Below the pieces are notes generated by a model. That model was not told where the DNA came from. It did no database searches and saw only the letters and a program-made list of their open reading frames with translations. Below are positions 7,948-16,285 of a DNA stretch of 64,000 nt, piece after piece; the first letter of the stretch is position 1, and every line of letters starts with the position of its first letter. The position numbers and the translations under genes are program-made. Where the stretch lies: assembly GCA_964577985.1 (NCBI GenBank), contig CAZOAR010000001.1, positions 1 to 64,000 of the forward strand, read 5' to 3'. The DNA comes from CAZOAR01 sp964577985. Lineage in GTDB: Bacteria > Gemmatimonadota > CAZMKB01 > CAZNLH01.

Positions 7948-9933
7948 TTACCTGACGAGACTCATCTTGCGGGTCAGCAGCCCCCCCCCGGATCTCAGCC
8001 TGAGGATATAGACTCCTGAAGCGAGCGCCTCTCCCCTGTTTCCTTTTCCGTCCCAATGGTATACGTGCGTCCCGGCAGCAAGGCGTCCTTCCTCGAGGAC
8101 CCGGACCAGCCGCCCGCGTATTGTATACACGCCGAGAAAGGTCGGGCCGTCGACGCCCTCAGGAATTGAAATCTCGATCGTCGTGGAAGGGTTGAACGGA
8201 TTAGGATAGTTCTGAGAAAGAGACAACGCGCGTGGAATAACGGGATCGGGTGAGGAGTCACCTATGCCCGATATGGTCCGGTTGATGAGTATCCTGTTCT
8301 GCGCGCCGCTCAAGGTCGTGTCGGGCGGAAGGTTGGCGACAAAGACATCATTGTCTCCATCCCCGTCATAATCAGCCACAAAGGCGTCCACACTGAGGTT
8401 ACCTCCACCGGGCAGCCACAGGGCGCTCGCGTCTGAGAAGATACCGTTACTGTCGTTCAGATATAGCCTGTTGGAGGCCCCCGCGCCGAAATCTCCATTT
8501 GCGAAGAAGATGTCGGGCCCGTTCTCGCCGTCGATGTCGGCGGCAGCGACACCATTGGTGAAATCGTAGAGATCAGGCATACTCTGTGAGCTTCCGTCGA
8601 TAAAACGCCCCGGCCGTGTCACGGAGTCGTTGGTCAGCAGGAAATTCTTGCCTGTACCGGGGATCTGTTCTCCGGAGATGAAGTCGAAGAGCCACTTGTT
8701 GGCAACGACGAGGTCCGGCCGCTGGTCTCCATCGACATCTGTCATCTCTCCATCGAATGAGCCGTCGCTTATCTGCGGCATCAGGGTGGAAGTGCTGTCG
8801 TGGAATACGCCTGTCCCATCATTGATCAGAAGCCGGTTCTGGAGGCCGAAGTTCATGTCCCAGTTGACAAAGATGATGTCGTTGGCCGAATCCCCATTCA
8901 CGTCCTCGCAGCAGACCTCAAAGGTATCGTCAAAATCGTCCGGCAGGCTGGTCTCCGAGGCATCGGTAAATGCGCCACCGCCGTCATTGACGAAAAGCCT
9001 GTTCCTCCCCAGTATGTTGGCGAATACGAGGTCGGGACGATCGTCACCCGTGACGTCACACAGCTTCACCCCCCACGATTCGTCCATGGAGAATGGGATC
9101 GCATCGGGCAGCAGTGTGAAATGGCCGTCACCGTCGTTGAGCATGATGTAGTTGTCATCTGCGATGGAATTGGCCACGACTACGTCGAGGTCATCATCTC
9201 CATCCACGTCGGCAATGTCGAGATCGTTACTGAAATCGTCGATCAGTGGCAGTCGTGTCGATGTCTCATCCACGTAATATCCTCGACCGTCGTTGATCCA
9301 TACACGGTTCTGCTTGTCCCCCGGTCCCCCCTCAGCGAGCACGATGTCCAGATCATCGTCCCCGTCGATGTCAGCCGCCACAACACGAGTCGTTTCATCG
9401 TTCAGGGAAGGCAGCCGCAGTTCTGTTTCGTCCACGAACAGGCTGCCGGCAGGTCGCGTTTCGGATCCGTGCCTACGCCCAGCGGAATGACCTGCGGCAG
9501 GTACGGACTCGCTCCCGGTTACCGTGAACGCGCCTGCATCCCTGGAGTAACGCAACCTCCATCGGTAGTCGACTTCCTTACCGGCAAGAATGGCTATGTA
9601 GGTGCACGATGGGATATCCGAGCCCCCCAGACGCGCAACGTCACACCTGTATCGCAGGATCCCGCCGCTGGTCTCCAGGGGCTTCATTGCGGCCAGCCTG
9701 CGCCCGCGCAGACTGAATATCGACAACGCGGTCTCAGCATCCAGGGCAGCCCGCCCGTTGGAAAACTCGATCCTTATCTCCCCTCCCTCCCCTGTCGACA
9801 AAACGGGGCGGTCTCCACTGTCGACGAGTGGCTGTCCTGCAGCGACTGCCGCTCCTCCGAGGACGTTGAGCGTCGGGAGTACCCCCACGGAAATCCAGAC
9901 GTACAAAGCGATGACGCGTCGCTTTACCGGCAT
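7948..9933 (-). CDS. Secreted FG-GAP/VCBS repeat protein with YPNPFNP C-terminal domain
   Basis: A 661-residue exported protein. After a signal peptide (VIALYVWISVGVLPTLNVLGG) and a beta-rich N-terminal stretch come about seven repeats built on 'DIDGDDDLDIVLAE' and 'NDGxGxF' units, i.e. Ca2+-binding FG-GAP/VCBS blades that usually close into a beta-propeller. The C-terminus (from LSQNYPNPFNPSTTIEI to LTRKMSLVR) is the FlgD-like/type-A sorting-like domain seen at the end of secreted proteins in FCB-related phyla. The ATG at 9933 follows GAAGGGAAG. Binding partner unknown; a surface or extracellular role is inferred. Confidence 0.8.
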   Translation of the reverse strand: MPVKRRVIALYVWISVGVLPTLNVLGGAAVAAGQPLVDSGDRPVLSTGEGGEIRIEFSNGRAALDAETALSIFSLRGRRLAAMKPLETSGGILRYRCDVARLGGSDIPSCTYIAILAGKEVDYRWRLRYSRDAGAFTVTGSESVPAAGHSAGRRHGSETRPAGSLFVDETELRLPSLNDETTRVVAADIDGDDDLDIVLAEGGPGDKQNRVWINDGRGYYVDETSTRLPLIDDFSNDLDIADVDGDDDLDVVVANSIADDNYIMLNDGDGHFTLLPDAIPFSMDESWGVKLCDVTGDDRPDLVFANILGRNRLFVNDGGGAFTDASETSLPDDFDDTFEVCCEDVNGDSANDIIFVNWDMNFGLQNRLLINDGTGVFHDSTSTLMPQISDGSFDGEMTDVDGDQRPDLVVANKWLFDFISGEQIPGTGKNFLLTNDSVTRPGRFIDGSSQSMPDLYDFTNGVAAADIDGENGPDIFFANGDFGAGASNRLYLNDSNGIFSDASALWLPGGGNLSVDAFVADYDGDGDNDVFVANLPPDTTLSGAQNRILINRTISGIGDSSPDPVIPRALSLSQNYPNPFNPSTTIEISIPEGVDGPTFLGVYTIRGRLVRVLEEGRLAAGTHVYHWDGKGNRGEALASGVYILRLRSGGGLLTRKMSLVR

Positions 9934-10040
9934 GATCTTCCCTTCATTTTCTCTACATTCAGTCACAGGGCTCGACGATATTTCCATGCATCCGGCATCA
10001 CGCAGGTGTGTCCCAGCCGCAGGAATGGCCTGCTTTCGGA

Positions 10041-10069
10041 TTGACAGGACCTGCGTCCGCCGGTATCTT
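10041..10069 (+). promoter_or_regulatory. Sigma-70 promoter of the 10126 gene
   Basis: TTGACA (10041-10046), a 17-bp spacer and TATCTT (10064-10069), giving a leader of about 50 nt. Confidence 0.55.
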
Positions 10070-10125
10070 CTGTCGAAGAAACCAGTATCTCCATTTCCAC
10101 CACTTCAACCAGGGCGGAGCAGATT

Positions 10126-13023
10126 ATGAATAGAAACGGCAGAAGTAAGGCAGGCAGGCTTGTGCAGCACTTATCCGTTCTAGGCCTGACGGCCGCCTGC
10201 GCTGCCACTCTGGTCGAACCGTTCTTACCCAGTCATGCGGAGAAAGGTCCCGCACCACTTTCGACGGTACTGTTTGCGTCTGAGAGTCGAGGCCGGGGAA
10301 AGGTCGAAAAAAAACCTGCAGCGCAGAAGAGGAATCATCCCTGCTGGGATGGCAGGCTGGAAGGAATGCTGGGGCAGTATTTCAATTACACCTCGCCGCT
10401 GAAGTACGATTTCAACACGGATGGACCGGGAAAGGACACATTCGTGGGTTTCAAGTCGCTCGGAGGTGGATGGGTGGATAACACCGAGTTCATACTCAAC
10501 TGGCCGCAGGCCCAGAAGAAACCGAGCTGGAGGGGTGGCAGGGTGCGCTGGCCGAAGGCATTTCTGAAAAGGGCCCGGCTATACAAGAAAGCAGGAATAG
10601 AAGTGTGGTTTGTCATCGCAACCGAGTCTCCGGGAGGCGGGAGGCTGGACAAGAGCAGGGTGGAAGCCGGATGGCAGGATCATGTATACAATGGACTCGA
10701 CAGGGAAATAAGAAAAGGGTGGGACAGGAAAGCACCCTCCGGATGGACGATGCTGGATGAGTGGCGCTTCTTCGTGCGCGAGACGGTACGATTTTCGAAA
10801 ACGCACGGTGATCTGATCGACGGCTGGTATGTGGGCTCCGAGATGGTCAATCCCGAGTGGTTCACGCCCGAGGACGCAGCCCGGTTGATCGCCGCCGGCG
10901 TGGAGGAGATCAAGGCGATTGATCCCGACGCCTTTGTAACCACGGAAGGAACGCTCCCCGGTATGGACGACACGAGAGATCTTGCAAGGTATAGATCTCT
11001 CTTCGCCATGGGGGCGCATCAGATAGACGCGATACCCATGAGGGAACACAGCCGCGGGTTCCCGGAGAGCCCGTTCCTGAGGGGTGACGACTGGAAGGGC
11101 CTTCGATGCACAGGCCTGAAGGAAAGTCTCGAGTGCTGGTACAGGCTGGGGAACAAATGGAATATATCCGATCCACGGGATGGCCGCACCAGGGTAATGA
11201 TAACTGACAACTGGTGGGCCTACAAGGCGGGCGGGAAAGCATACGAGTACATGTTCTACGACACGCCCGAGTTCCGCGAATTCAATGCGAATTACTGGAC
11301 CCGCAGTCTCCTTCTCTGTCTTTCCACCGGTTTCGTGACACGCGTCCGCGGGCTCTTCTATAGAGAGCGAAGCCCCGATCCGTGTTATTTCTGGTACAAG
11401 CCGGGTAAGTCGTTCACGTATAACAGGAGATTCGCCGGACAGGTCGCGAAGATGAAAAAAAGCGGCTTTCCGGGGAAGATGAGGAGCTGGACGTCTGATC
11501 ATCCCCGGATAAAGGATGACTCGCGACCTAATTTTCAGTCTTTCATGAGGAGCCTCTTCAATGAGTACAAGGCGGATCCCGAGCGTGCTGCCGACTTTTT
11601 CGACTTCTATCTCGAGGAGAGGAATCCCACAGGAAAGAAACCCGTGTACTACGCTGTGGAGATCCTGATGGATCTCCTCGCCAGGGCAACTTTTGTGGGA
11701 AGAGTCGATCTGAGAGAAGAGCGGCTCTACGGGCTCAAGTTCAGGGATGATGAGACAGGCGAAATGATTACGGCATTATGGAGCGTATCCGGTCCGGCCG
11801 AGGTCCATCTGAAGACCGGAGAATCGCGGTTGGAGACGCTGCAAAGAAAGGGATCGGGCATCAGTGACACCGAAATAACGCCCGTGAAAGGAATAATCAG
11901 ACTCCAGCTTTCGGGCAATCCGGTATTTGTCGTCGGTGAACTGCAAGAGGAGGAGGAGATGCGCGTCAGCGATCTGGCTCACACCGGAAGGTGTCGGATC
12001 GGAGAGCCGAACATATTCGAGATCACCTACCGGTCCGATCGGGATATGGACAAAGGTGAGATAAACATAAGCTTTCCCACAGGCTGGATCCCGCCCCAGA
12101 CGGAGGACGCAGACATAGCGGGTTATGTGACGGTGGAGGGAGGACCAGGAGTACGAACCGCAAGTGTAGTGGCTCGGGACAATCGGCTGACAATACGAAT
12201 GGACACGATGCCGAACGGTCACAACTTGCGTGTCATCTATGGTGACGCGAGAACCCGTTCCTACCTCTACGATATGGGTGACGACAAGTACGGTCTGGCA
12301 ACCATCGACTATCAAAAAATAGGACAGAACATGACTTACGATGACTTGTCCCGAGACGGTTTTGACAGGGTGGGTGTGCCTGTCGAATTCAGACTCAGGG
12401 GCATGAGGGGTAAAGCAGCATCCCGGTTCAAAGATCACACATGGGCATCCGGTGGTTGGGGCATGCCCGACAATCCGCACCAGAGCATATACAAGGATAT
12501 GGCAGTAAGTATCTATAATCCTGCATGGAACTTTTCCGTCAGGGTGGACTCTGAGCGCTCCTACCTCGTGCGGGCGTACCTTGCAGGCCCGGGGGAAGAA
12601 GACGACATGTTCTCCGGGCAGGGGATTCGCGTGAACGGTCTTCTCTTTGACTCATCCACTGACAGGGTGTTCCGTGACGTGCGGCCTGGACGGAGATCCA
12701 TTTCCATATCGCTGGAGGCGGATCGCACAAACGCGATCCAGAAGGGGTTTATGGTGCGGAGAGCCAACTGCAGAGTTGTCCCGTTGAAGAGGGAGAAGGA
12801 CCTGATCAAGGAGAATTGGAACGGCAATGAAAACAAGCTGCACCTCGAAGTGATTCCCGACGATGTCGCGTTCTGTTACCTCTACGGACTGGAGATCATA
12901 CCGGAGGGATTGGGTGGTGGACCGGGGGAGTCCGCGGAAAGGGGCGAAAACGTTTTCACATTGACCAGCGTATCGAGTGACGGCGCTCGGCATGAAGTAG
13001 AGGCGGCCCTGGCCGTCGAATAG
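10126..13023 (+). CDS. Secreted TIM-barrel glycoside-hydrolase-like protein
   Basis: A 965-residue exported protein of no family I can name with certainty. A signal peptide (LSVLGLTAACAATLVEPF, then SHAEKG) is followed by a probable (beta/alpha)8 domain, residues about 60-480. 'IDGWYVGSEMVNPEWFTPEDA' has the layout of the acid/base strand-4 Glu region of clan GH-A enzymes ('W-x-x-x-N/S-E'), and a preceding block reads IEVWFVIATESPGGG. The C-terminal 350 residues are beta-rich and end in a galactose-binding-like segment (SYLVRAYLAGPGEEDD, then FYGLEII-type strands). There is no YPNPFNP tail. GGGCGGAG precedes the ATG. It is probably paired with the next gene, also a TIM-barrel protein. Substrate unknown. 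Confidence 0.6.
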   Translation: MNRNGRSKAGRLVQHLSVLGLTAACAATLVEPFLPSHAEKGPAPLSTVLFASESRGRGKVEKKPAAQKRNHPCWDGRLEGMLGQYFNYTSPLKYDFNTDGPGKDTFVGFKSLGGGWVDNTEFILNWPQAQKKPSWRGGRVRWPKAFLKRARLYKKAGIEVWFVIATESPGGGRLDKSRVEAGWQDHVYNGLDREIRKGWDRKAPSGWTMLDEWRFFVRETVRFSKTHGDLIDGWYVGSEMVNPEWFTPEDAARLIAAGVEEIKAIDPDAFVTTEGTLPGMDDTRDLARYRSLFAMGAHQIDAIPMREHSRGFPESPFLRGDDWKGLRCTGLKESLECWYRLGNKWNISDPRDGRTRVMITDNWWAYKAGGKAYEYMFYDTPEFREFNANYWTRSLLLCLSTGFVTRVRGLFYRERSPDPCYFWYKPGKSFTYNRRFAGQVAKMKKSGFPGKMRSWTSDHPRIKDDSRPNFQSFMRSLFNEYKADPERAADFFDFYLEERNPTGKKPVYYAVEILMDLLARATFVGRVDLREERLYGLKFRDDETGEMITALWSVSGPAEVHLKTGESRLETLQRKGSGISDTEITPVKGIIRLQLSGNPVFVVGELQEEEEMRVSDLAHTGRCRIGEPNIFEITYRSDRDMDKGEINISFPTGWIPPQTEDADIAGYVTVEGGPGVRTASVVARDNRLTIRMDTMPNGHNLRVIYGDARTRSYLYDMGDDKYGLATIDYQKIGQNMTYDDLSRDGFDRVGVPVEFRLRGMRGKAASRFKDHTWASGGWGMPDNPHQSIYKDMAVSIYNPAWNFSVRVDSERSYLVRAYLAGPGEEDDMFSGQGIRVNGLLFDSSTDRVFRDVRPGRRSISISLEADRTNAIQKGFMVRRANCRVVPLKREKDLIKENWNGNENKLHLEVIPDDVAFCYLYGLEIIPEGLGGGPGESAERGENVFTLTSVSSDGARHEVEAALAVE

Positions 13024-13392
13024 GCCCCGTAACCCCTCACAAGAGCAGATACTGCACCTTCACGTCAACGCGAGCATTCCGCGCGCACTTGCCGACTCGC
13101 TGTTCTGGCCTGCCAATACGTTACGACCCTGGAATTCCCCCGGTCATTCTTATGCATCGGAGCCCCAGGTCTCTCTTTCGTCGACACAGCAGATCAAACC
13201 GCGACACAATGTCGAAAGTATTACAGAAGCGACCGCTACTAATGTTCAGATTCCCTCCATTCCACCTCCTTGTCAAACACACGGATTCTCCTCTCCATTC
13301 GAACTGACATATCAACTAACCCACAGGTACATAAAGGCTTTATGGACTCTCCTTTGAGGTCGGAAGAAAACAGTCATTAGTGGGTATTTTTG
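13024..13392. other. Gene-free stretch before the sigma-54 promoter
   Basis: No convincing gene is present. A 72-codon plus-strand frame (13089-13307) has no ribosome-binding site and is Pro/Arg/Ser-rich, as expected of random sequence. The region is the natural place for enhancer sites of the sigma-54 promoter at 13393, but I saw no clear palindrome like those before dnaK. Confidence 0.6.
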
Positions 13393-13407
13393 TGGCACAT
13401 TCATTGC
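13393..13407 (+). promoter_or_regulatory. Sigma-54 (-24/-12) promoter
   Basis: TGGCAC-ATTCA-TTGC, with GG and GC exactly ten bases apart: the canonical RpoN core. Transcription would start near 13419, about 125 nt before the translation start at 13544. It is nearly the same as the dnaK site (GTGGCACA-x-T-x-ATTGC in both). Confidence 0.75.
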
Positions 13408-13543
13408 GATATATCGCCGCCAACGAGTACTTTTCGCTCATACGATGGCCGATATCTTGTGGGACAGCGAGAATCAGATGTGTGATTCGTATCGCCGTGA
13501 CTTGCTCCAACTCTCTGACACATCACACGTTATGGAGGGGATA

Positions 13544-15700
13544 GTGCCAATCTACGACAAAACGGTCTCGCTTATATGCTCCGCTTTGTTAGTCGTGTGT
13601 TCTGTCGGGAATATTGACGCCAAACCGGTCGTTCTCGGCGGAACAGGTCCCGGATTGAACAAGGACGCCAGCTTTGTGGTGGACTGCGATACGGAACTGG
13701 GTCCTCTTTCCCCGATCTGGAAGCCGAGCATCTCCCTGACCGGTCTCGGAAGTGAAAAGAACCCTGTCGCCCACGCGTCGAAGAATGTTGTCCAGGACTT
13801 CGCGGAAGAGATTGGCATGGACGGTGGCTTATTCATGGTGGAAATCGAAAACTGGATTTTCGACAGCCCCAACAGCGCCCTCGACAAATATGTGCCTTAT
13901 TTCAACATCATACGCGAGAACGGCGGAAGACCTCTTATCAGGCTGCTCGGCACACCCGCGTACCTTCAGGATCCCGGCGTCAAGGAGAACAATCCTACAA
14001 CGTTCATGGGATACCCGGCGAGTGACATGGAAGGCTGGAGGGATCTTGTTTACAACATGCTGAAATACATGGTTGTCTCAGGCGATTCCGTTTCTGATCC
14101 CAACATCTTTGCAGGGGACACCACTCCGAGGCCGACGCTTGGTATGGGTGATGACATACTGTTTGCCTTCTGGCACGGGGTCTACGGCCCCGATAGATTC
14201 CAGTTCAAGGGTACCGAGGAAGAACTGTTCACACAGTGGGACTACACGGTTCAGGCCGTGTATCAACTGGAGCAGGACTATCCAGGAATCGACATAAAGA
14301 TCGGGGGAATGGCCTGGAATGCCATGTGGGATCTCAATCATTTCGAGCCCGGTGGCCTTGTGGAGCGGTGGCTTGAATACTCGAGAGATAACGGGTTGAC
14401 CGTCGATTTCGTTGACTACGCCTTTAACGATAACGCCCCCTTCGTGCTGAGCATGCCTCTGCCTGATTACCCGGAAAGAGACATTATCGGCCTGGCTCAT
14501 TCTTATCTCCTCGAGTACGGATTCGATTCGGACACGCCCATAATCCACGTATTCTGGGAGAGCATACAAAGAGTCACCGGCGAAAACAGCGCACGAGGCT
14601 ATCCTCTGCTCGGCAACGAGTTGCACAGTCACATAATGGCCGCGCTGGTCCCGGCACGTCTCCTCGACATGGAGCTGGCTGGCCTCACTTATCAGTGCAG
14701 AGAGGCGATTCAGGATTTCAACGCGGGAGAATACCCGCTTTTCAAGGACGTCATGGAACCTTACAGTCCTCGCTCCGGTGTGGGAATCTATACAACTGGA
14801 CAGGAAGCGGGTGGATGGCTTGGTCTGAGGAAACCCGAATTCAACGCGTGGAAGATGGTGGGTATGCTCAAAGACACTCGTATCGATGTTCAGAGCTCCA
14901 CAGACTACAACAATACGGTCTCTCTGCACATGATCGGGACAAAAGATTCCATAACGGGGGATGTAGCAATCCTCTTGTGGTACTATCTCAACCCGTTCTA
15001 TGACGGCAACTACGACCCTGTCTATTCGGACTTGATGACGAGTTTTCAACCCGTTGGCGCCTCTATAGAGGTCAGCGGCCTTGATCCCGGAGAGAATTAC
15101 AGGGTTAAGAAACAGCTACTCTCGGAGACGGCAGGAAACAGTTTCACAAACAGATTTGAGATCTACGACTCTATTCTGAGTGGTGTCTCTCTCGAAGAGA
15201 TCAATGGCTGGGAGTCGCTGAACCTGAGAATGTTTGATGACCGGTATTCATACGATTCCGACGGCAGAATGGATGACATTGTCACCATGGAGCCCTATTC
15301 CATCCTGCTGTACACGATTGAGAAGATCGATCCCACGGATGTCGGGAACGAGGGAAATCCACCTATGCCAGCCCTCGACACATCGCCACTGACAGCCTAT
15401 CAAAACGCCCCTAACCCCTTCAACCCTTCAACGGTGATATCATTCACCGTAAACGAGGGAAACGAGGGCGGTGAGATATTCTCAAAGTCGATATCGAAGA
15501 GACCCATCACGTTGAAAATCTTCAGTCTGCGTGGAAGGCTCGTCAAAGAAGTGTTGAACGAGGAACTGCCGGAGGGGAGTTACACAGTGACATGGGACGG
15601 AAAAGACAACAGAAATCAGCCAGTCCCCTCAGGTATATATCTTTACCGTTTCTCAAGCGGCGCTTACAGTGTTTCCAGGAAAATGACACTGATCAAATAA
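13544..15700 (+). CDS. Secreted GH39-like TIM-barrel protein with YPNPFNP-type C-terminal domain
   Basis: A 718-residue exported protein. The GTG at 13544 is chosen because GGAGGGG lies just upstream and the product then starts with a good signal peptide (VSLICSALLVVCSVGNIDA); an ATG at 13532 in the same frame is the alternative. Residues about 40-480 look like a (beta/alpha)8 hydrolase of the GH39 type: 'ILFAFWHGVYGPDRF-x-GTEEEL' sits where GH39 enzymes have 'W-N-E-P', and 'IKIGGMAWN' follows as expected. The acid/base Glu appears replaced, while a 'HVFWES' strand may carry the nucleophile. The C-terminus has APNPFNPSTVISF and ends SVSRKMTLIK, a diverged form of the sorting-like domain. Function inferred only. 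Confidence 0.65.
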   Translation: MPIYDKTVSLICSALLVVCSVGNIDAKPVVLGGTGPGLNKDASFVVDCDTELGPLSPIWKPSISLTGLGSEKNPVAHASKNVVQDFAEEIGMDGGLFMVEIENWIFDSPNSALDKYVPYFNIIRENGGRPLIRLLGTPAYLQDPGVKENNPTTFMGYPASDMEGWRDLVYNMLKYMVVSGDSVSDPNIFAGDTTPRPTLGMGDDILFAFWHGVYGPDRFQFKGTEEELFTQWDYTVQAVYQLEQDYPGIDIKIGGMAWNAMWDLNHFEPGGLVERWLEYSRDNGLTVDFVDYAFNDNAPFVLSMPLPDYPERDIIGLAHSYLLEYGFDSDTPIIHVFWESIQRVTGENSARGYPLLGNELHSHIMAALVPARLLDMELAGLTYQCREAIQDFNAGEYPLFKDVMEPYSPRSGVGIYTTGQEAGGWLGLRKPEFNAWKMVGMLKDTRIDVQSSTDYNNTVSLHMIGTKDSITGDVAILLWYYLNPFYDGNYDPVYSDLMTSFQPVGASIEVSGLDPGENYRVKKQLLSETAGNSFTNRFEIYDSILSGVSLEEINGWESLNLRMFDDRYSYDSDGRMDDIVTMEPYSILLYTIEKIDPTDVGNEGNPPMPALDTSPLTAYQNAPNPFNPSTVISFTVNEGNEGGEIFSKSISKRPITLKIFSLRGRLVKEVLNEELPEGSYTVTWDGKDNRNQPVPSGIYLYRFSSGAYSVSRKMTLIK

Positions 15701-15704
15701 TCCC

Positions 15705-16001
15705 CTATTTATACCAGCGAAACAGGGCATACAAAGCGCCCAGGCAGAGCACAGCGGAGAAGACAAGCAGGAGAAGCAAGTCTATCAGAATGGCGTTTTT
15801 GCGCTGCCTCTCCCGAATGTTCACCTCGACTATCTCTGCAATAGTCTTCCACTCTCCGGAGAAAAGGAAGAGACCTTCGGCGAATCTCGTTCTTCTTTCT
15901 TTTTCGAGAATCGCCTGAAACGTGCCACGCCACTTCCGTCGGTACTCTTCGACCCACTTTTCCGGCGTATCGACCGGTTCCTGATCGTTTTTCTTGTCCA
16001 T
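15705..16001 (-). CDS. Small membrane protein (one C-terminal helix), Wzz-linked
   Basis: 98 residues of unknown family. A charged, probably helical N-terminal 65 residues (EKWVEEYRRKWRGTFQ... IRERQRKNA) is followed by one transmembrane helix (LIDLLLLLVFSAVLCLGALYAL) and a short FRWYK tail. It is last in the run O-antigen ligase, wzz, small protein, this gene. The predicted topology (cytoplasmic charged domain, C-terminal anchor) is shared with the preceding small gene. The reading frame is closed by well-placed start and stop and codon use matches the neighbours. Confidence 0.6.
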   Translation of the reverse strand: MDKKNDQEPVDTPEKWVEEYRRKWRGTFQAILEKERRTRFAEGLFLFSGEWKTIAEIVEVNIRERQRKNAILIDLLLLLVFSAVLCLGALYALFRWYK

Positions 16002-16030
16002 CGTCGACGCCCGTTTGATATAACAGGTGG

Positions 16031-16285
16031 CTATTCAATAAGATTCATTATTACAAAGGTCACCGGCACAGATGTAACTCCAAGAAGAAAACCGAGAATT
16101 ACAGCGAAAGATATCTCGAGTTTTCTCTTGTGTCTGTCGAGCTGAGATGTGATCACCCCGGGAATCAGGTGATTCTCCTCCTCCAGCTCCTGGGTCTCAC
16201 GAATCAACTCCAGTTTCACCTCTCTGCGGAACTTGTAACGGAGCTGCTCCAGAAGCACTTCTTTTTCTTCAGGCTTCATCTTCAT
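16031..16285 (-). CDS. Small membrane protein (one C-terminal helix), follows wzz directly
   Basis: 84 residues of unknown family. The N-terminal 55 residues are highly charged and probably coiled-coil (PEEKEVLLEQLRYKFRREVK, then RETQELEEEN); the C-terminus is a transmembrane helix (ISFAVILGFLLGVTSVPVTFVIM). Its ATG comes immediately after the wzz stop codon, so translation is almost certainly coupled to Wzz, a polysaccharide chain-length protein. A role as accessory subunit of that assembly is inference from position alone. Confidence 0.62.
   Translation of the reverse strand: MKMKPEEKEVLLEQLRYKFRREVKLELIRETQELEEENHLIPGVITSQLDRHKRKLEISFAVILGFLLGVTSVPVTFVIMNLIE

Noticed and set aside
8800..10044. 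414-codon plus-strand reading frame opposite the VCBS-repeat gene
   Set aside because: It is antisense to a gene with clear domains and signal peptide; its translation has no recognisable features. Long antisense frames are common here because of codon bias; the same holds for the frames at 26311-27405, 46086-47333 and 60248-61450.
13089..13307. 72-codon plus-strand frame upstream of the sigma-54 promoter
   Set aside because: No ribosome-binding site, low-complexity Pro/Arg/Ser composition, no start context.
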